Assembly: GCF_018101125.2 (NCBI RefSeq)
Contig: NZ_JAELVF020000001.1
Location: forward strand, 4,555,962 to 4,615,455
DNA: 59,494 nucleotides
Source of the DNA: Streptomyces tardus
GTDB lineage: Bacteria; Actinomycetota; Actinomycetes; Streptomycetales; Streptomycetaceae
Reading direction: 5' to 3'
Shown here: one piece after another, positions 27,590 to 37,974 of the stretch
How the letters are laid out: each line of letters starts with the position of its first letter
Numbering within the stretch: position 1 is the first letter of the stretch
Translations under genes and position numbers: made by a program
Notes under the pieces: model-generated
The model's database searches: none
What the model was told of the DNA's origin: nothing
The model's input: only the letters and a program-made list of their open reading frames with translations

Positions 27590-29398
27590 TCAACTGCCGT
27601 ACGCGCCCGAGGTGGTGAGCCGCAGCGCGGTGTCGATCAGCGGCACATGGCTGAACGCCTGCGGGAAGTTGCCGACCTGGCGCTGCTCCCGGGAGTCCCA
27701 CTCCTCGGCCAGCAGGCCCAGATCGTTGCGCAGCGACAGCAGCTTCTCGAACAGCTTCCGCGCCTCGTCCACCCGGCCGATCATCGCCAGATCGTCCGCC
27801 AGCCAGAACGAGCAGGCCAGGAACGCGCCCTCCTCGCCCTCCAACCCGTCGACTCCCGGGCCCTCGGCGGCAGTCGGGTAGCGCAGGATGAACCCGTCCT
27901 CGGTCGACAGCTCGCGCTGGATCGCCTCCACGGTCCCGATCACCCGCTTGTCGTCCGGCGGCAGGAAGCCCATCTGCGGGATGAGCAGCAGCGAGGCGTC
28001 CAGCTCCTTGGATCCGTAGGACTGGGTGAAGGTGTTGCGTTCGCGGTCGTAGCCCTTGTCGCACACCTCGCGGTGGATGGTGTCCCGCAGCTCCTGCCAG
28101 CGCTCCAGCGGTCCGTCGACCTCGCCCGACTCGATCAGCTTGATCGTCCGGTCGACCGCGACCCAGGCCATCACCTTGGAGTGGACGAAGTGGCGGCGCG
28201 GCCCGCGGATCTCCCAGATCCCCTCGTCCGGCTCCTGCCAGTGGTCCTCCATGTACTGGATCAGCTTGAGCTGGAGCAGGCTTGCGTAGTCGTTGCGCGC
28301 CAGCCCGGTCATGTGGCCCAAATGCAGGGCTTCGGTGACCTCGCCGTAGACGTCGAGCTGGAGCTGGCCGGCCGCGCCGTTGCCCACCCGTACCGGACGC
28401 GAGTCCTCGTAGCCGGGCAGCCACTCCAACTCGGCCTCGCTCAGCTCGCGTTCGCCCGCGATGCCGTACATGATCTGGAGGTTCTCCGGGTCGCCCGCCA
28501 CGGCGCGAAGAAGCCACTCGCGCCAGGCGCGCGCCTCGTCGCGGTAGCCGGTGCGCAGCAGCGAGGAGAGCGTGATTGCCGCGTCCCGCAGCCAGGTGAA
28601 GCGGTAGTCCCAGTTGCGACTGCCGCCGATGGCCTCCGGCAGCGAGGTCGTCGGCGCCGCCACGATGCCGCCGGTGGGGGCGTACGTCAGCGCCTTGAGC
28701 GTGATCAGCGAACGCACCACCGCCTCCCGGTACGGGCCTTGGTACGTGCAGTGGCTCACCCACTCCCGCCAGAACTCCTCCGTCGCCACCAGCGCCGCCT
28801 CGGGCTCGGGCATCGGGGGCGGGGGCAGGTGCGAGGGCTGCCAGCTGATGGTGAAGGCGATCCGCTCACCGGCGGCGACGGTGAAGTCGGCGTAGGTGGT
28901 GAGGTCCTTGCCGTACGTCTCCAACTCGGTGTCCAGCCACACCGAGTCCGGGCCGGCGACGGCGACCGTGCGCCCGTCGTCCGAGCGGTGCACCCACGGC
29001 ACCACCCAGCCGTACGCGAACCGCATCCGCAGCGTCGAGGTCATCGGCACCCGGCCGCTGACACCTTCGACGATTCGCGTGAGCCGCGGGGTCTCGCTGT
29101 CCCGGGGCGGCATGAAGTCGGTGACGCGCACCGTGCCCCGAGCGGTGTCCCACTCCGACTCCAGCACCAGCGAGTCGCCCACGTAGCGGCGCCGGGTCGC
29201 GTACGGGGGAGCCCCGCCGCCGGCTGTGGCCGGACCGAGCCGCCAGAAGCCGTGCTCCTCGGTGCCGAGCAGTCCGGCGAAGACCGCGGGGGAGTCGAAC
29301 CGCGGGAAGCAGAGCCAGTCCGCCGTTCCGTCGCGGCGGATGAGGGCTGCGGTCTGCATGTCCCCGATGAGTGCGTAGTCCTCGATGCGCCCGGCCAC
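27590..29398 (-). CDS. GH15 family glycoside hydrolase (trehalase/glucoamylase-like)
   Basis: The protein of about 602 residues has the GH15 layout: an N-terminal beta-sandwich domain (AGRIEDYALIGDMQTAALI, DWLCFPRFDSPAVFAGLLG) and an (alpha/alpha)6 barrel with SLPEAIGGSRNWDYRFTWLRD, EWLPGYEDSRPVRVGNGAA, and LLAEEWDSREQRQVGNFPQA carrying the catalytic Glu region. Actinobacterial members include cytosolic trehalases and enzymes of unassigned specificity; no signal peptide is seen. Of two close starts I prefer GTG 29398, which has GGAG six bases upstream, over ATG 29404, where GGAG abuts the codon. It is divergent from pyrG. The regulator at 24.7 kb is the nearest candidate controller. Confidence 0.9.
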   Translation of the reverse strand: MAGRIEDYALIGDMQTAALIRRDGTADWLCFPRFDSPAVFAGLLGTEEHGFWRLGPATAGGGAPPYATRRRYVGDSLVLESEWDTARGTVRVTDFMPPRDSETPRLTRIVEGVSGRVPMTSTLRMRFAYGWVVPWVHRSDDGRTVAVAGPDSVWLDTELETYGKDLTTYADFTVAAGERIAFTISWQPSHLPPPPMPEPEAALVATEEFWREWVSHCTYQGPYREAVVRSLITLKALTYAPTGGIVAAPTTSLPEAIGGSRNWDYRFTWLRDAAITLSSLLRTGYRDEARAWREWLLRAVAGDPENLQIMYGIAGERELSEAELEWLPGYEDSRPVRVGNGAAGQLQLDVYGEVTEALHLGHMTGLARNDYASLLQLKLIQYMEDHWQEPDEGIWEIRGPRRHFVHSKVMAWVAVDRTIKLIESGEVDGPLERWQELRDTIHREVCDKGYDRERNTFTQSYGSKELDASLLLIPQMGFLPPDDKRVIGTVEAIQRELSTEDGFILRYPTAAEGPGVDGLEGEEGAFLACSFWLADDLAMIGRVDEARKLFEKLLSLRNDLGLLAEEWDSREQRQVGNFPQAFSHVPLIDTALRLTTSGAYGS

Positions 29399-29404
29399 GT
29401 GCAT

Positions 29405-29825
29405 CTCCAGTCGAACGGTGGTGGCCCCGAAGGGTGTACGGTCTGCGGGCTGTGCCCGTCGGTGCTGCCCGGTGGAGTATCAGAGCAGGATAACGAGGCG
29501 GGCCGCACCACCGCTCGATGGTGGACTCGGCGGGCGTCGCCCGACAAGCCGCGGCCCCGTTGACTTGCACACACCGTGGCGGAGCCCCGCCCCGACGCGG
29601 ACGCGGTCGCGCCGCCCCGGGGCGGCGCCCCCGGTGGACAGCTCGGTGGACAGCCCGGTGGACAGCGGGTACCTGCACACCGCAGAGGCCCTCTGTCCGG
29701 CTGATACCCTGGTGGCCCGTGGACGGAGGGTGAAAATCCCCCGCACCGCAGCGACGGCGACCCCGCCGGAAGATCCGGCTCCAGGGACCGACCCGCACCT
29801 CAATCGCGACCACGGGAGCCCCCTC
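29405..29825. other. Divergent GH15-pyrG intergenic region (421 bp)
   Basis: This region must hold the promoters for both genes. It contains a three-copy 12-bp tandem repeat (29632-29667), a TTGACT element at about 29559, and a long leader before pyrG. A GGTGAAAATCC stretch at 29729 recalls part of a cobalamin riboswitch, but the rest of that motif is missing. No gene is seen. Confidence 0.5.
29632..29667. repeat. 12-bp tandem repeat (CGGTGGACAGCN) x3
   Basis: Three exact copies of CGGTGGACAGC plus a variable last base (T, C, G) lie head to tail about 160 bp upstream of the pyrG start. Confidence 0.85.
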
Positions 29826-31478
<1,653 letters not shown>

Positions 31479-31481
31479 GCG

Positions 31482-32123
31482 ATGGGCAGTCCGTTGCGCG
31501 ACATGCCGCAGGAGTGGGCGGTCACCGCGACCAGCACTCCGTTCACCGGGGCCAAGACGGGCGTGGTCACCGACGAGGTGGTGATGCCGGACGGCAGCAC
31601 CGCCCGTCGCGACTACCAGACCCATCCCGGTTCGGTCGCGGTGCTGGCGGTGGACGACCGGGAGCGGGCGGTGGTGATCCGCCAGTACCGCCACCCGGTG
31701 CGGCACAAGCTGTGGGAGATCCCCGCCGGGCTGCTCGACGTCCCCGGCGAGAACCCGCGACTGGCCGCAGCGCGCGAGCTCTACGAGGAGGCCCATCTGG
31801 AGGCCGCTCGGTGGCGAGTGCTGTGCGACATCTTCTCCAGCCCCGGCGGGACCGACGAGGCGGTGCGCGTCTTCCTGGCGACCGGGCTGACCCGTGCTTC
31901 GGGCGAGCGGTACGCCGTGAGCGAGGAGGAGGCCGACATGGAGCTGGACCGGGTGCCGGTGGCCGACCTGGTGCGCGGCGTCCTCGCGGGCGAGCTGCAG
32001 AACAACGCACTGGCGGTGGGCGTGCTCGGCTACGCGGCTGCGTGTGCGGGGGAGGGGCTGGAGTCCCTGCGCCCCGCCGACTCGCCCTGGCCGGCCCGCC
32101 CGTTCACCGGCACGGGCGACTGA
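31482..32123 (+). CDS. Nudix hydrolase, ADP-ribose pyrophosphatase type
   Basis: This 213-residue Nudix protein is downstream of pyrG. The box is recognisable as GENPRLAAARELYEEAHLEA (REL-x-EE core intact), but the first Gly is one residue out of place (six rather than five residues before the first Glu) and the last Gly is replaced by His. WEIPAGLLDVPGE before the box and SSPGGTDEAVRVFLA after it are typical of ADP-ribose pyrophosphatases, which split ADP-ribose to AMP and ribose-5-phosphate. A strong AAGGAGG lies eight bases before the ATG, at the end of pyrG, so the two are probably coexpressed. Confidence 0.9.
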   Translation: MGSPLRDMPQEWAVTATSTPFTGAKTGVVTDEVVMPDGSTARRDYQTHPGSVAVLAVDDRERAVVIRQYRHPVRHKLWEIPAGLLDVPGENPRLAAARELYEEAHLEAARWRVLCDIFSSPGGTDEAVRVFLATGLTRASGERYAVSEEEADMELDRVPVADLVRGVLAGELQNNALAVGVLGYAAACAGEGLESLRPADSPWPARPFTGTGD

Positions 32124-32250
32124 CTCGGCCCGGCCGCGCACTCCCGTACGGCCCGCCCGGCTCGTCGGGTGCGGGCCGTGCGGCGTACGAGGCCCCCGGC
32201 CCTCACCGCTGATCCACAAAAGTGCTGCGGCCAGGCCGTAGGCTCGCCCC

Positions 32251-34359
32251 GTGACGGATCAGGCGGTGCGAAGCAGCGTCCCCGGGGCCGCTGCCACAGG
32301 CGAAGGTTGGCTCGGCCGGGAGCGGGAGCTCGAGGAGCTGCGGGCCGATGTCGAACGGGCCGGACTCGACACCCTCGGTGGCAGGCCGGCTGCCCGCGCC
32401 CGGGTGCTGCTCATCGCGGGCCAGCCGGGTTCCGGGCGGACGGCACTGGCCGAGGAGTTCGCCCGTCAGGTGCGGGGGGAGTACCCGGGCGGAGTCGTAC
32501 GGGCCGTGCTCACCGAACCGGACGGCTCCGTCGTACCGCTGGAGCGCGTCGCCAGGGAGCTGCTGGAAGGGCTCGGGGTCCCGGCGCCCGCCGGCACCGC
32601 GGAGGACGAGCTGCTCCAGGCCGTCCGCGCGGCCGTGCACGAGCGTCGCGCACTGCTGCTGCTGGACGAGGTGGCCGCTGCCGAGCAGCTGTTGGAGCTC
32701 GTGCCCGACCACCGGGGCGCCCTGGTGGTGGCCACCGCCGAGGGGCCGCTGACCGGTGTGCCGGACGTACGGCCGTGCACCATCGGCGGGCTCGACCCGC
32801 GCTCGGCCGTGACGCTACTCTCCCGCCGTGCGGGCAGCGAGATCCGGATCACCGTCGACCCGACCGCCGCCCGCCGGGTCGCCGAGCTGTGCGGGATGCA
32901 GCCGGCCGCGCTGCTCCTGGTCGGCGGGTGGCTCGCCGCGCATCCCCAGGTCTCGGTGCTGGAGGCGGCCCGCGCGCTCGCCGTCCACCGCGACGAACCC
33001 CGCGCACTGGTACGGGCGTTCCGGCTCGTGATGGACGCACTGCCGAGAAACGCGGCCCGGCTGGCCCGGATGCTGCCCCTGGTGCCCGCGGGCTTCGTGG
33101 ACGCCCAGCTGGTCTCCGGACTGGCGGGCTGCTCGCTCGCCGCGGCCCGGGCGGCGCTGGAGGACTTCGCCCGGCTCGGATTGCTGCGGCCCCTGGGCGC
33201 GGGCGCTTACACGCTGCCCGCCTGCCTGCATCCGCTGCTGCTGGAGGTCGCCGAGCGCGAGGAGCGCCCCGCGGACGTGACGCTCGCGCGGGCACGCATG
33301 TGGGAGCGCACGGTACGGCAGTTGCGGGCGTGCTGGGCGATCACCGAACCGCCGGGGTCGCCGGCGCGCAGGGAGCTCGACGCGGAGCCCGCGGCGATCA
33401 GGTTCGTCTCCGAGCAGGCGGCCGAGCGCTGGCTGCGCTCCCGGCTTCCGGCGCTGATGACGGCGGCCCGGCAGGCGGTGGCGGCCGGCGAACTGGACAC
33501 CCTCGCCCGGCGGTTGATCGCCGGGCTGGCCCAGGCGCTGGCGGCCCACCGCAGCCCCGGAGAGGTGGAACCGGACCAGTACCGGCTGCACGAACTCGTT
33601 CTGCGGGTGGCGGAGCGGCGGGAGCTGCACGCGGAGCGTTCGGCGGCCCTGCTCAACCTCGGCGACCTCGACGTGCGCGGCGGCCGTCCCGCGCAGGCGC
33701 TGCCCCGCTACCGCGCTGCGCTGGAGGCGGCCCGGCGGATCGCGGACGAGTCCGACCGGGGCCGGGCCTCGGTCCGCTCGATGACCTCGCTGGGCGGGAC
33801 CTACGGTGAACTGGGCGACTGGGCACGGGCCGCGGACTGGTACGGCCGGGCGCTGGTCCTCGTGCAGACCGGCGGCGACATCGCGGCCGGCACCGCGCTT
33901 CAGGCCCGTATCGGCGCGGTGCAGATGTGCGCGGGGCAGTGGACGGAAGCGCTGGCTGCCTGGCGCGCGGCGGCGTCGGGCCATCGCAGGCTGCGCGAGG
34001 CCGGTGCCTGCGCCCATGCCCTGAGCGAGGTGGCTCGTGCCCAGGAGTACGCCGGCCGTCCGCACGAGGCGCTCAGGACCTGTCAGGAAGCGCTCAAATG
34101 GGCCGAGCAGGCGGACGATCGGCGGATGCGGGCCGCTCTCCACCTGCGTCTCGCGGACACCCTGGACCGGTTGGGCGAGTACGGGGCGGCGCGGGGCCAC
34201 CGGGCGTCGGCCGAGCCGCTGACGGCAGCCGACCGGCCGCCGGAGGGCCCCGATTTCGTCGCCGAGTCGGGCGAATCACCTGCGGTGGAGAGCCAGACCA
34301 AAGGGCTGACCTGTGAAAGCCAAGGCAAGCTTCAAGAATCTAACCGATTGCAAGGCTAG
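32251..34359 (+). CDS. STAND-type NTPase with C-terminal TPR repeats
   Basis: The 702-residue protein resembles AfsR-like STAND proteins without the DNA-binding domain. Residues 19-30 (GWLGRERELEEL) begin the NTPase module; the P-loop reads GQPGSGRT (57-64), with Arg where Lys is normal; Walker B is RRALLLLDEV (about 131-140). A winged-helix-like region follows (to about 350), then a TPR array (ALLNLGDLDVRGGRPAQALPRYRAAL, YGELGDWARAADWYGRALVL and further repeats to about 670). Such proteins act as regulatory switches through protein contacts. The start is GTG 32251. The final ~30 codons are unusually AT-rich (SQTKGLTCESQGKLQESNRL). It lies 127 bp after the Nudix gene. Confidence 0.85.
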   Translation: MTDQAVRSSVPGAAATGEGWLGRERELEELRADVERAGLDTLGGRPAARARVLLIAGQPGSGRTALAEEFARQVRGEYPGGVVRAVLTEPDGSVVPLERVARELLEGLGVPAPAGTAEDELLQAVRAAVHERRALLLLDEVAAAEQLLELVPDHRGALVVATAEGPLTGVPDVRPCTIGGLDPRSAVTLLSRRAGSEIRITVDPTAARRVAELCGMQPAALLLVGGWLAAHPQVSVLEAARALAVHRDEPRALVRAFRLVMDALPRNAARLARMLPLVPAGFVDAQLVSGLAGCSLAAARAALEDFARLGLLRPLGAGAYTLPACLHPLLLEVAEREERPADVTLARARMWERTVRQLRACWAITEPPGSPARRELDAEPAAIRFVSEQAAERWLRSRLPALMTAARQAVAAGELDTLARRLIAGLAQALAAHRSPGEVEPDQYRLHELVLRVAERRELHAERSAALLNLGDLDVRGGRPAQALPRYRAALEAARRIADESDRGRASVRSMTSLGGTYGELGDWARAADWYGRALVLVQTGGDIAAGTALQARIGAVQMCAGQWTEALAAWRAAASGHRRLREAGACAHALSEVARAQEYAGRPHEALRTCQEALKWAEQADDRRMRAALHLRLADTLDRLGEYGAARGHRASAEPLTAADRPPEGPDFVAESGESPAVESQTKGLTCESQGKLQESNRLQG

Positions 34360-34552
34360 ACACGAAGGGATCCTTCATTAGACTTGCGTAGTCGAGGCGG
34401 TACTGGCTACTCCCGGCTTATCTCTTCTGTGCCGATGTGTACTGATGAGTACGGAGTTGCTCCGGTGCCGGCGTGTTCACCTCAGGTACGAGGCCCCCAG
34501 TCGCCCGGCGCGACCGACGCCCCTCAGTACCCAGAACAGGACCGTGATCGAC

Positions 34553-35668
34553 GTGAAGGTGGGCATCCCCCGCGAGGTCAAGAACAACGAGTTCCGCGTG
34601 GCCATCACCCCGGCCGGCGTGAACGAGCTCGTTCGCAACGGCCACCAGGTCGTCGTCGAGCGAGAGGCCGGTCTCGGGTCCTCCATCTCCGATGCGGAGT
34701 ACGTCGCCGCCGGTGCCGCCATCCTGGACACCGCCGACGAGGTCTGGGCCGTCGCCGACCTGCTGCTGAAGGTCAAGGAGCCCATCGCCGAGGAGTACCA
34801 CCGGCTGCGCAAGGACCAGATCCTCTTCACCTACCTCCACCTCGCCGCCTCTCGCGAGTGCACCGACGCGCTGCTGGACTCGGGCACCACGGCCATCGCC
34901 TACGAGACCGTGGAGACGGCCGGCCGTGCGCTGCCGCTGCTGGCGCCGATGTCGGAGGTGGCCGGCCGTATCGCGCCGCAGGTGGGCGCGTACCACCTGA
35001 TGCGCTCGGCCGGTGGCCGCGGTGTGCTCCCCGGCGGGGTGCCCGGGGTGCACGCGGGCCGCGCCGTGGTGATCGGCGGCGGTGTCTCCGGCTGGAACGC
35101 CACCCAGATCGCCGTCGGCATGGGCTTCCACGTGACCCTGCTGGACAAGGACATCAACAAGCTCCGCGAGGCGGACCGGATCTTCGGCACGAAGGTCCGT
35201 GCGATCTCCTCCAACGCGCTCGTGCTGGAGCAGGCAGTCCTGGAGGCGGACCTGGTGATCGGCGCGGTCCTCGTCCCCGGGGCGAAGGCGCCGAAGCTGG
35301 TGACCAACGAGCTGGTCTCCCGGATGAAGTCGGGCAGTGTGCTCGTCGACATCGCGATCGACCAGGGCGGGTGCTTCGAGGACTCGCGGCCCACCACGCA
35401 CGCCGAGCCCACGTTCCGGGTGCACGACTCGGTCTTCTACTGCGTGGCGAACATGCCCGGCGCGGTGCCCAACACCTCCACCTACGCGCTCACCAACGCC
35501 ACGCTCCCGTACATCGTCGAGCTCGCCAACCGCGGCTGGGTCGAGGCGCTGCGCAGGGACGGCGCCCTCGGGCTCGGCCTCAACACCCATGACGGCAAGG
35601 TGGTCTACGGTCCCGTCGCCGAGGCGCACGGACTGGAGAGCGTCGAACTGGCGGCCCTGCTGGGCTGA
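34553..35668 (+). CDS. ald: L-alanine dehydrogenase
   Basis: The 371-residue enzyme interconverts alanine and pyruvate plus ammonia with NAD. Conserved features: MKVGIPREVKNNEFRVAITPAGV, the substrate residues around KEP and HLAA, the NAD-binding GGGVSGWNATQIAVGMGF, and the C-terminal NMPGAVPNTSTYALTNATLPY. The start is GTG 34553, which gives exactly the family's usual N-terminus and length; GTG 34544 is nearer to the AGGA element but adds three residues. A lower-GC leader of nearly 200 bp precedes it and likely carries its promoter and regulatory site. It is flanked by the STAND protein and a 620-bp gap. Confidence 0.95.
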   Translation: MKVGIPREVKNNEFRVAITPAGVNELVRNGHQVVVEREAGLGSSISDAEYVAAGAAILDTADEVWAVADLLLKVKEPIAEEYHRLRKDQILFTYLHLAASRECTDALLDSGTTAIAYETVETAGRALPLLAPMSEVAGRIAPQVGAYHLMRSAGGRGVLPGGVPGVHAGRAVVIGGGVSGWNATQIAVGMGFHVTLLDKDINKLREADRIFGTKVRAISSNALVLEQAVLEADLVIGAVLVPGAKAPKLVTNELVSRMKSGSVLVDIAIDQGGCFEDSRPTTHAEPTFRVHDSVFYCVANMPGAVPNTSTYALTNATLPYIVELANRGWVEALRRDGALGLGLNTHDGKVVYGPVAEAHGLESVELAALLG

Positions 35669-36291
35669 TGGCCGCGCTCGGGTCGGAGCCGGCCCGAGTG
35701 GGGCCGGTCCGAACGGGGCCGGCCCGGCGGCGTGGCCGACCCGGATCGCGTGTGTCCCGGCGAGGGGAGTGATCCGCCTCGCCGGTGACACGGCTTCGGG
35801 AAGGCCCGGTGTCGACAAAGTGCCGAACTCGCATCATCGACTTTTACGGACCCGCGACGTCAACTTCGCGTAGGTGCCGTGTACTTCGAAAGTGGGATCC
35901 CTCTCGATCAGAGAGGAGCCCGCGAAGTGTCGCCGGTGTGCTCCGAATTGACGGGGTGCGCCGGCGATATCTGTGTGAGGTGCGATTTCCGGACTCAACT
36001 CGCCTCGAACATCACGGTTTTACCGATTCGCACCGCACGACCGGCGCTTCGAGGGACTCTGTGCGCCCTTGACAAGTGTGTGTTCACTCACTGACGGATC
36101 GCGTCGCGTCCGGTGGATTGTGTTGCTGCGAACGGCCGACACGCCATAGAGTCGCAGACCGTCGGCACGGTGCCACGCTGACCTTGTCGATAAGGATCCT
36201 GGTCACCCAAGGAGGCGAGACGGCTTGTGAATGAGTCGACATTTTCTCCCGGGGGAGAACGACCAGGAGCACAGCGCCTGGCCAGGGGTCC
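35669..36291. other. Long intergenic region upstream of the parA-like gene
   Basis: This region is lower in GC than its surroundings. It includes a promoter-like pair (36123-36152), a small hairpin CCTCTC-GATCA-GAGAGG (35900-35916), and a strong ribosome binding site with a short frame at 36227. TTGACA at 36070-36075 is another -35-like element. Small plus-strand frames (for example 35785-36072) have no ribosome binding site and no recognisable product. No parS-like GTTTCACGTGAAAC site was seen. Confidence 0.55.
36123..36152 (+). promoter_or_regulatory. Candidate promoter for the parA-scpA block
   Basis: TTGCTG and TAGAGT are separated by 18 bp, close to the Streptomyces housekeeping pattern TTGACN and TAGRRT. 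It lies 75 bp before the GTG at 36227 and 140 bp before the annotated parA-like start. Confidence 0.5.
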
Positions 36292-36355
36292 GTGGGGACC
36301 GCAGACGTCGGCACCGTCGCTGTACACACCCACCCCGCCCCTCAGGACCCATTGA
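36227..36355 (+). other. Short frame with strong RBS: leader peptide or displaced ParA N-terminus
   Basis: AAGGAGG (36209-36215) is followed 11 bases later by a GTG that opens a 42-codon frame starting VNESTFSPGGERPG and ending with TGA two bases before the ATG at 36358. This is by far the best ribosome binding site in front of the parA-like gene, yet its frame is not the ParA frame. From memory, other Streptomyces proteins of this family begin with a similar NESTF-PGG sequence and then continue into a VGSVAVRT-like stretch, which here is in the ParA frame (VGTVAVHT). So either one base has been gained or lost near 36250-36295, or this is a leader coupled to ATG 36358. Confidence 0.5.
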
Positions 36356-37425
36356 GCATGACTGTCCATCACAACACCCAGCAGGGCGCCAACACACCGC
36401 ACGCCGGCGCCGCCATCGGTGAACACCCGGGGGGATCGGCTCAGTTGTCCGATACCGGAGACACGCACAGCAGGGACCACGCAGGGATGCCCGACGCCCA
36501 GTTCTACGACCCGGACGCGGAGTTCGAGCCCGACCCGGAGTACGCGGCCACACTCGCGCCCGACGCCGCGCGTCAGCGGCGCGAGCGCATCGGCCCGACC
36601 GGACGCCCGCTCCCGTACTTCCCGATCCCCGGGCCGGTGTCCGAGCACGGACCGGCCAAGGTCATCGCGATGTGCAACCAGAAGGGCGGGGTCGGCAAGA
36701 CGACCTCGACCATCAACCTGGGTGCCGCGCTCGCCGAGTACGGCCGCCGCGTACTGCTCGTCGACTTCGACCCGCAGGGCGCGCTGTCCGTGGGCCTCGG
36801 CGTCAACCCCATGGAGCTGGACCTCACCGTCTACAACCTGCTCATGGAGCGGGGCATGACGCCCGACGAGGTGCTGCTGAAGACGGCGGTCGCGGGGATG
36901 GACCTGCTGCCGAGCAACATCGACCTCTCCGCCGCCGAGGTCCAGCTGGTCAGTGAGGTGGCACGGGAGTCCTCGCTCCAGCGCGCGCTCGCGCCGCTGA
37001 TGTCCGAGTACGACTTCATCGTCATCGACTGCCAGCCCTCGCTCGGTCTGCTGACGGTCAACGCCCTGACCGCCGCGCACAAGGTGATCGTCCCGCTGGA
37101 GTGCGAGTTCTTCGCGCTGCGCGGTGTGGCGCTGCTCACCGAGACGATCGAGAAGGTCCAGGAGCGGCTCAACCCGGCTCTCAACCTCGACGGCATCCTC
37201 GCCACGATGTACGACTCGCGCACGGTGCACAGCAGAGAGGTGCTGGCCCGGGTGGTCGAGGCGTTCGACGACAGCGTCTATCACACCGTGATCGGCCGCA
37301 CCGTGCGCTTCCCCGAGACCACGGTCGCCGGCGAGCCCATCACCACGTACGCCTCCAACTCGGTCGGTGCCGCCGCGTATCGCCAGTTGGCCAGGGAGGT
37401 GCTCGCCCGGTGCCACGCCGAGTGA
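36292..37425 (+). CDS. ParA/Soj-family ATPase next to scpAB
   Basis: The protein has about 377 residues as annotated. The deviant Walker A motif KGGVGKTT (131-138) in CNQKGGVGKTTSTINLGAAL, then VDFDPQGALSVGLG and DFIVIDCQPSLGLLTVNAL are the hallmarks of ParA ATPases, which move DNA or protein cargo over the nucleoid. The first ~115 residues are low-complexity and poorly conserved. The start is unsure: GTG 36292 or ATG 36358, and the true N-terminus may lie in another frame (see the entry at 36227). The next gene overlaps its end. Position before scpA and scpB suggests a role linked to chromosome organisation; it is probably not the origin-located parA. Confidence 0.88.
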   Translation: MGTADVGTVAVHTHPAPQDPLSMTVHHNTQQGANTPHAGAAIGEHPGGSAQLSDTGDTHSRDHAGMPDAQFYDPDAEFEPDPEYAATLAPDAARQRRERIGPTGRPLPYFPIPGPVSEHGPAKVIAMCNQKGGVGKTTSTINLGAALAEYGRRVLLVDFDPQGALSVGLGVNPMELDLTVYNLLMERGMTPDEVLLKTAVAGMDLLPSNIDLSAAEVQLVSEVARESSLQRALAPLMSEYDFIVIDCQPSLGLLTVNALTAAHKVIVPLECEFFALRGVALLTETIEKVQERLNPALNLDGILATMYDSRTVHSREVLARVVEAFDDSVYHTVIGRTVRFPETTVAGEPITTYASNSVGAAAYRQLAREVLARCHAE

Positions 37426-37964
37426 GCCTCCCGGCGGCCGACGAGCTCTTCCGCAACACCGGAGGGCCGGGTGTACAGCCGTCCGCGCCGTCGAGCGGCG
37501 AGGACAACACCCGTGCCAGGGCGGCTTCCAGAGTGCCCGCGCCGGGCGGCGACTCCGAGCCCACCGAGCACGCCACCGCCGAGGACCAGGGCGAGGGATC
37601 CGAGCAGACCAGCCGGGGGAGCGCCCGTACGCCGCGGCAGACGCGTTCGTCCGCGGGCGGCGAGGGCCGTACCGCCCGGCAGGGCGGCGCCACCGGTTCC
37701 GGCGGCGGTACGGACAGCGCCGGCCGCCGCCCCCGTGCGGCACGCAGGCCCAGTGGCCGCGAGCGACACGACGAGAAGATCACGGTCTATGTCTCCGCCG
37801 AAGAACTGATGGACCTGGAGCACGCACGACTCGTACTGCGCGGAGAGCACGGACTCGCGGTCGACCGCGGGCGGATCGTGCGGGAAGCGGTGGCCGTGGT
37901 GCTGGCTGATCTGGAGTCGCGCGGCGACGCCAGCATCCTGGTCCGCCGTCTGCGCGGCCGTTAG
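37410..37964 (+). CDS. Small putative ribbon-helix-helix partner of the ParA-like ATPase
   Basis: The 184-residue protein has a disordered Ser/Gly/Arg/Thr-rich N-terminus (residues 15-115) and a compact C-terminal domain (HDEKITVYVSAEELMDLEHA, then DRGRIVREAVAVVLADLESR). The pattern of a strand (KITVYVSAEEL) followed by two helices resembles a ribbon-helix-helix DNA-binding fold, as in small ParB-like centromere proteins; this is inference from shape. The start is GTG 37410 (MPRRVSLPAADELFRN), with GGGAGG ten bases upstream; it overlaps the ParA-like gene by 16 bp, so translation is coupled. GTG 37422 is the alternative. It is followed by scpA after 128 bp. Confidence 0.82.
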   Translation: MPRRVSLPAADELFRNTGGPGVQPSAPSSGEDNTRARAASRVPAPGGDSEPTEHATAEDQGEGSEQTSRGSARTPRQTRSSAGGEGRTARQGGATGSGGGTDSAGRRPRAARRPSGRERHDEKITVYVSAEELMDLEHARLVLRGEHGLAVDRGRIVREAVAVVLADLESRGDASILVRRLRGR

Positions 37965-37974
37965 CCGCGGATCG

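Noticed and set aside
29720..29800. Cobalamin-riboswitch-like text upstream of pyrG (GGTGAAAATCCCCCGCACCG).
   Set aside because: Only the GGTGAAAATCC piece is reminiscent; the B12 box (AGCCAGGAGACCTGCC-like) and the paired arms are missing, and pyrG is not a cobalamin gene.
35785..36094. Two overlapping small plus-strand frames in the ald-parA gap.
   Set aside because: No ribosome binding site, no recognisable sequence and irregular codon use; the region is better explained as regulatory DNA.
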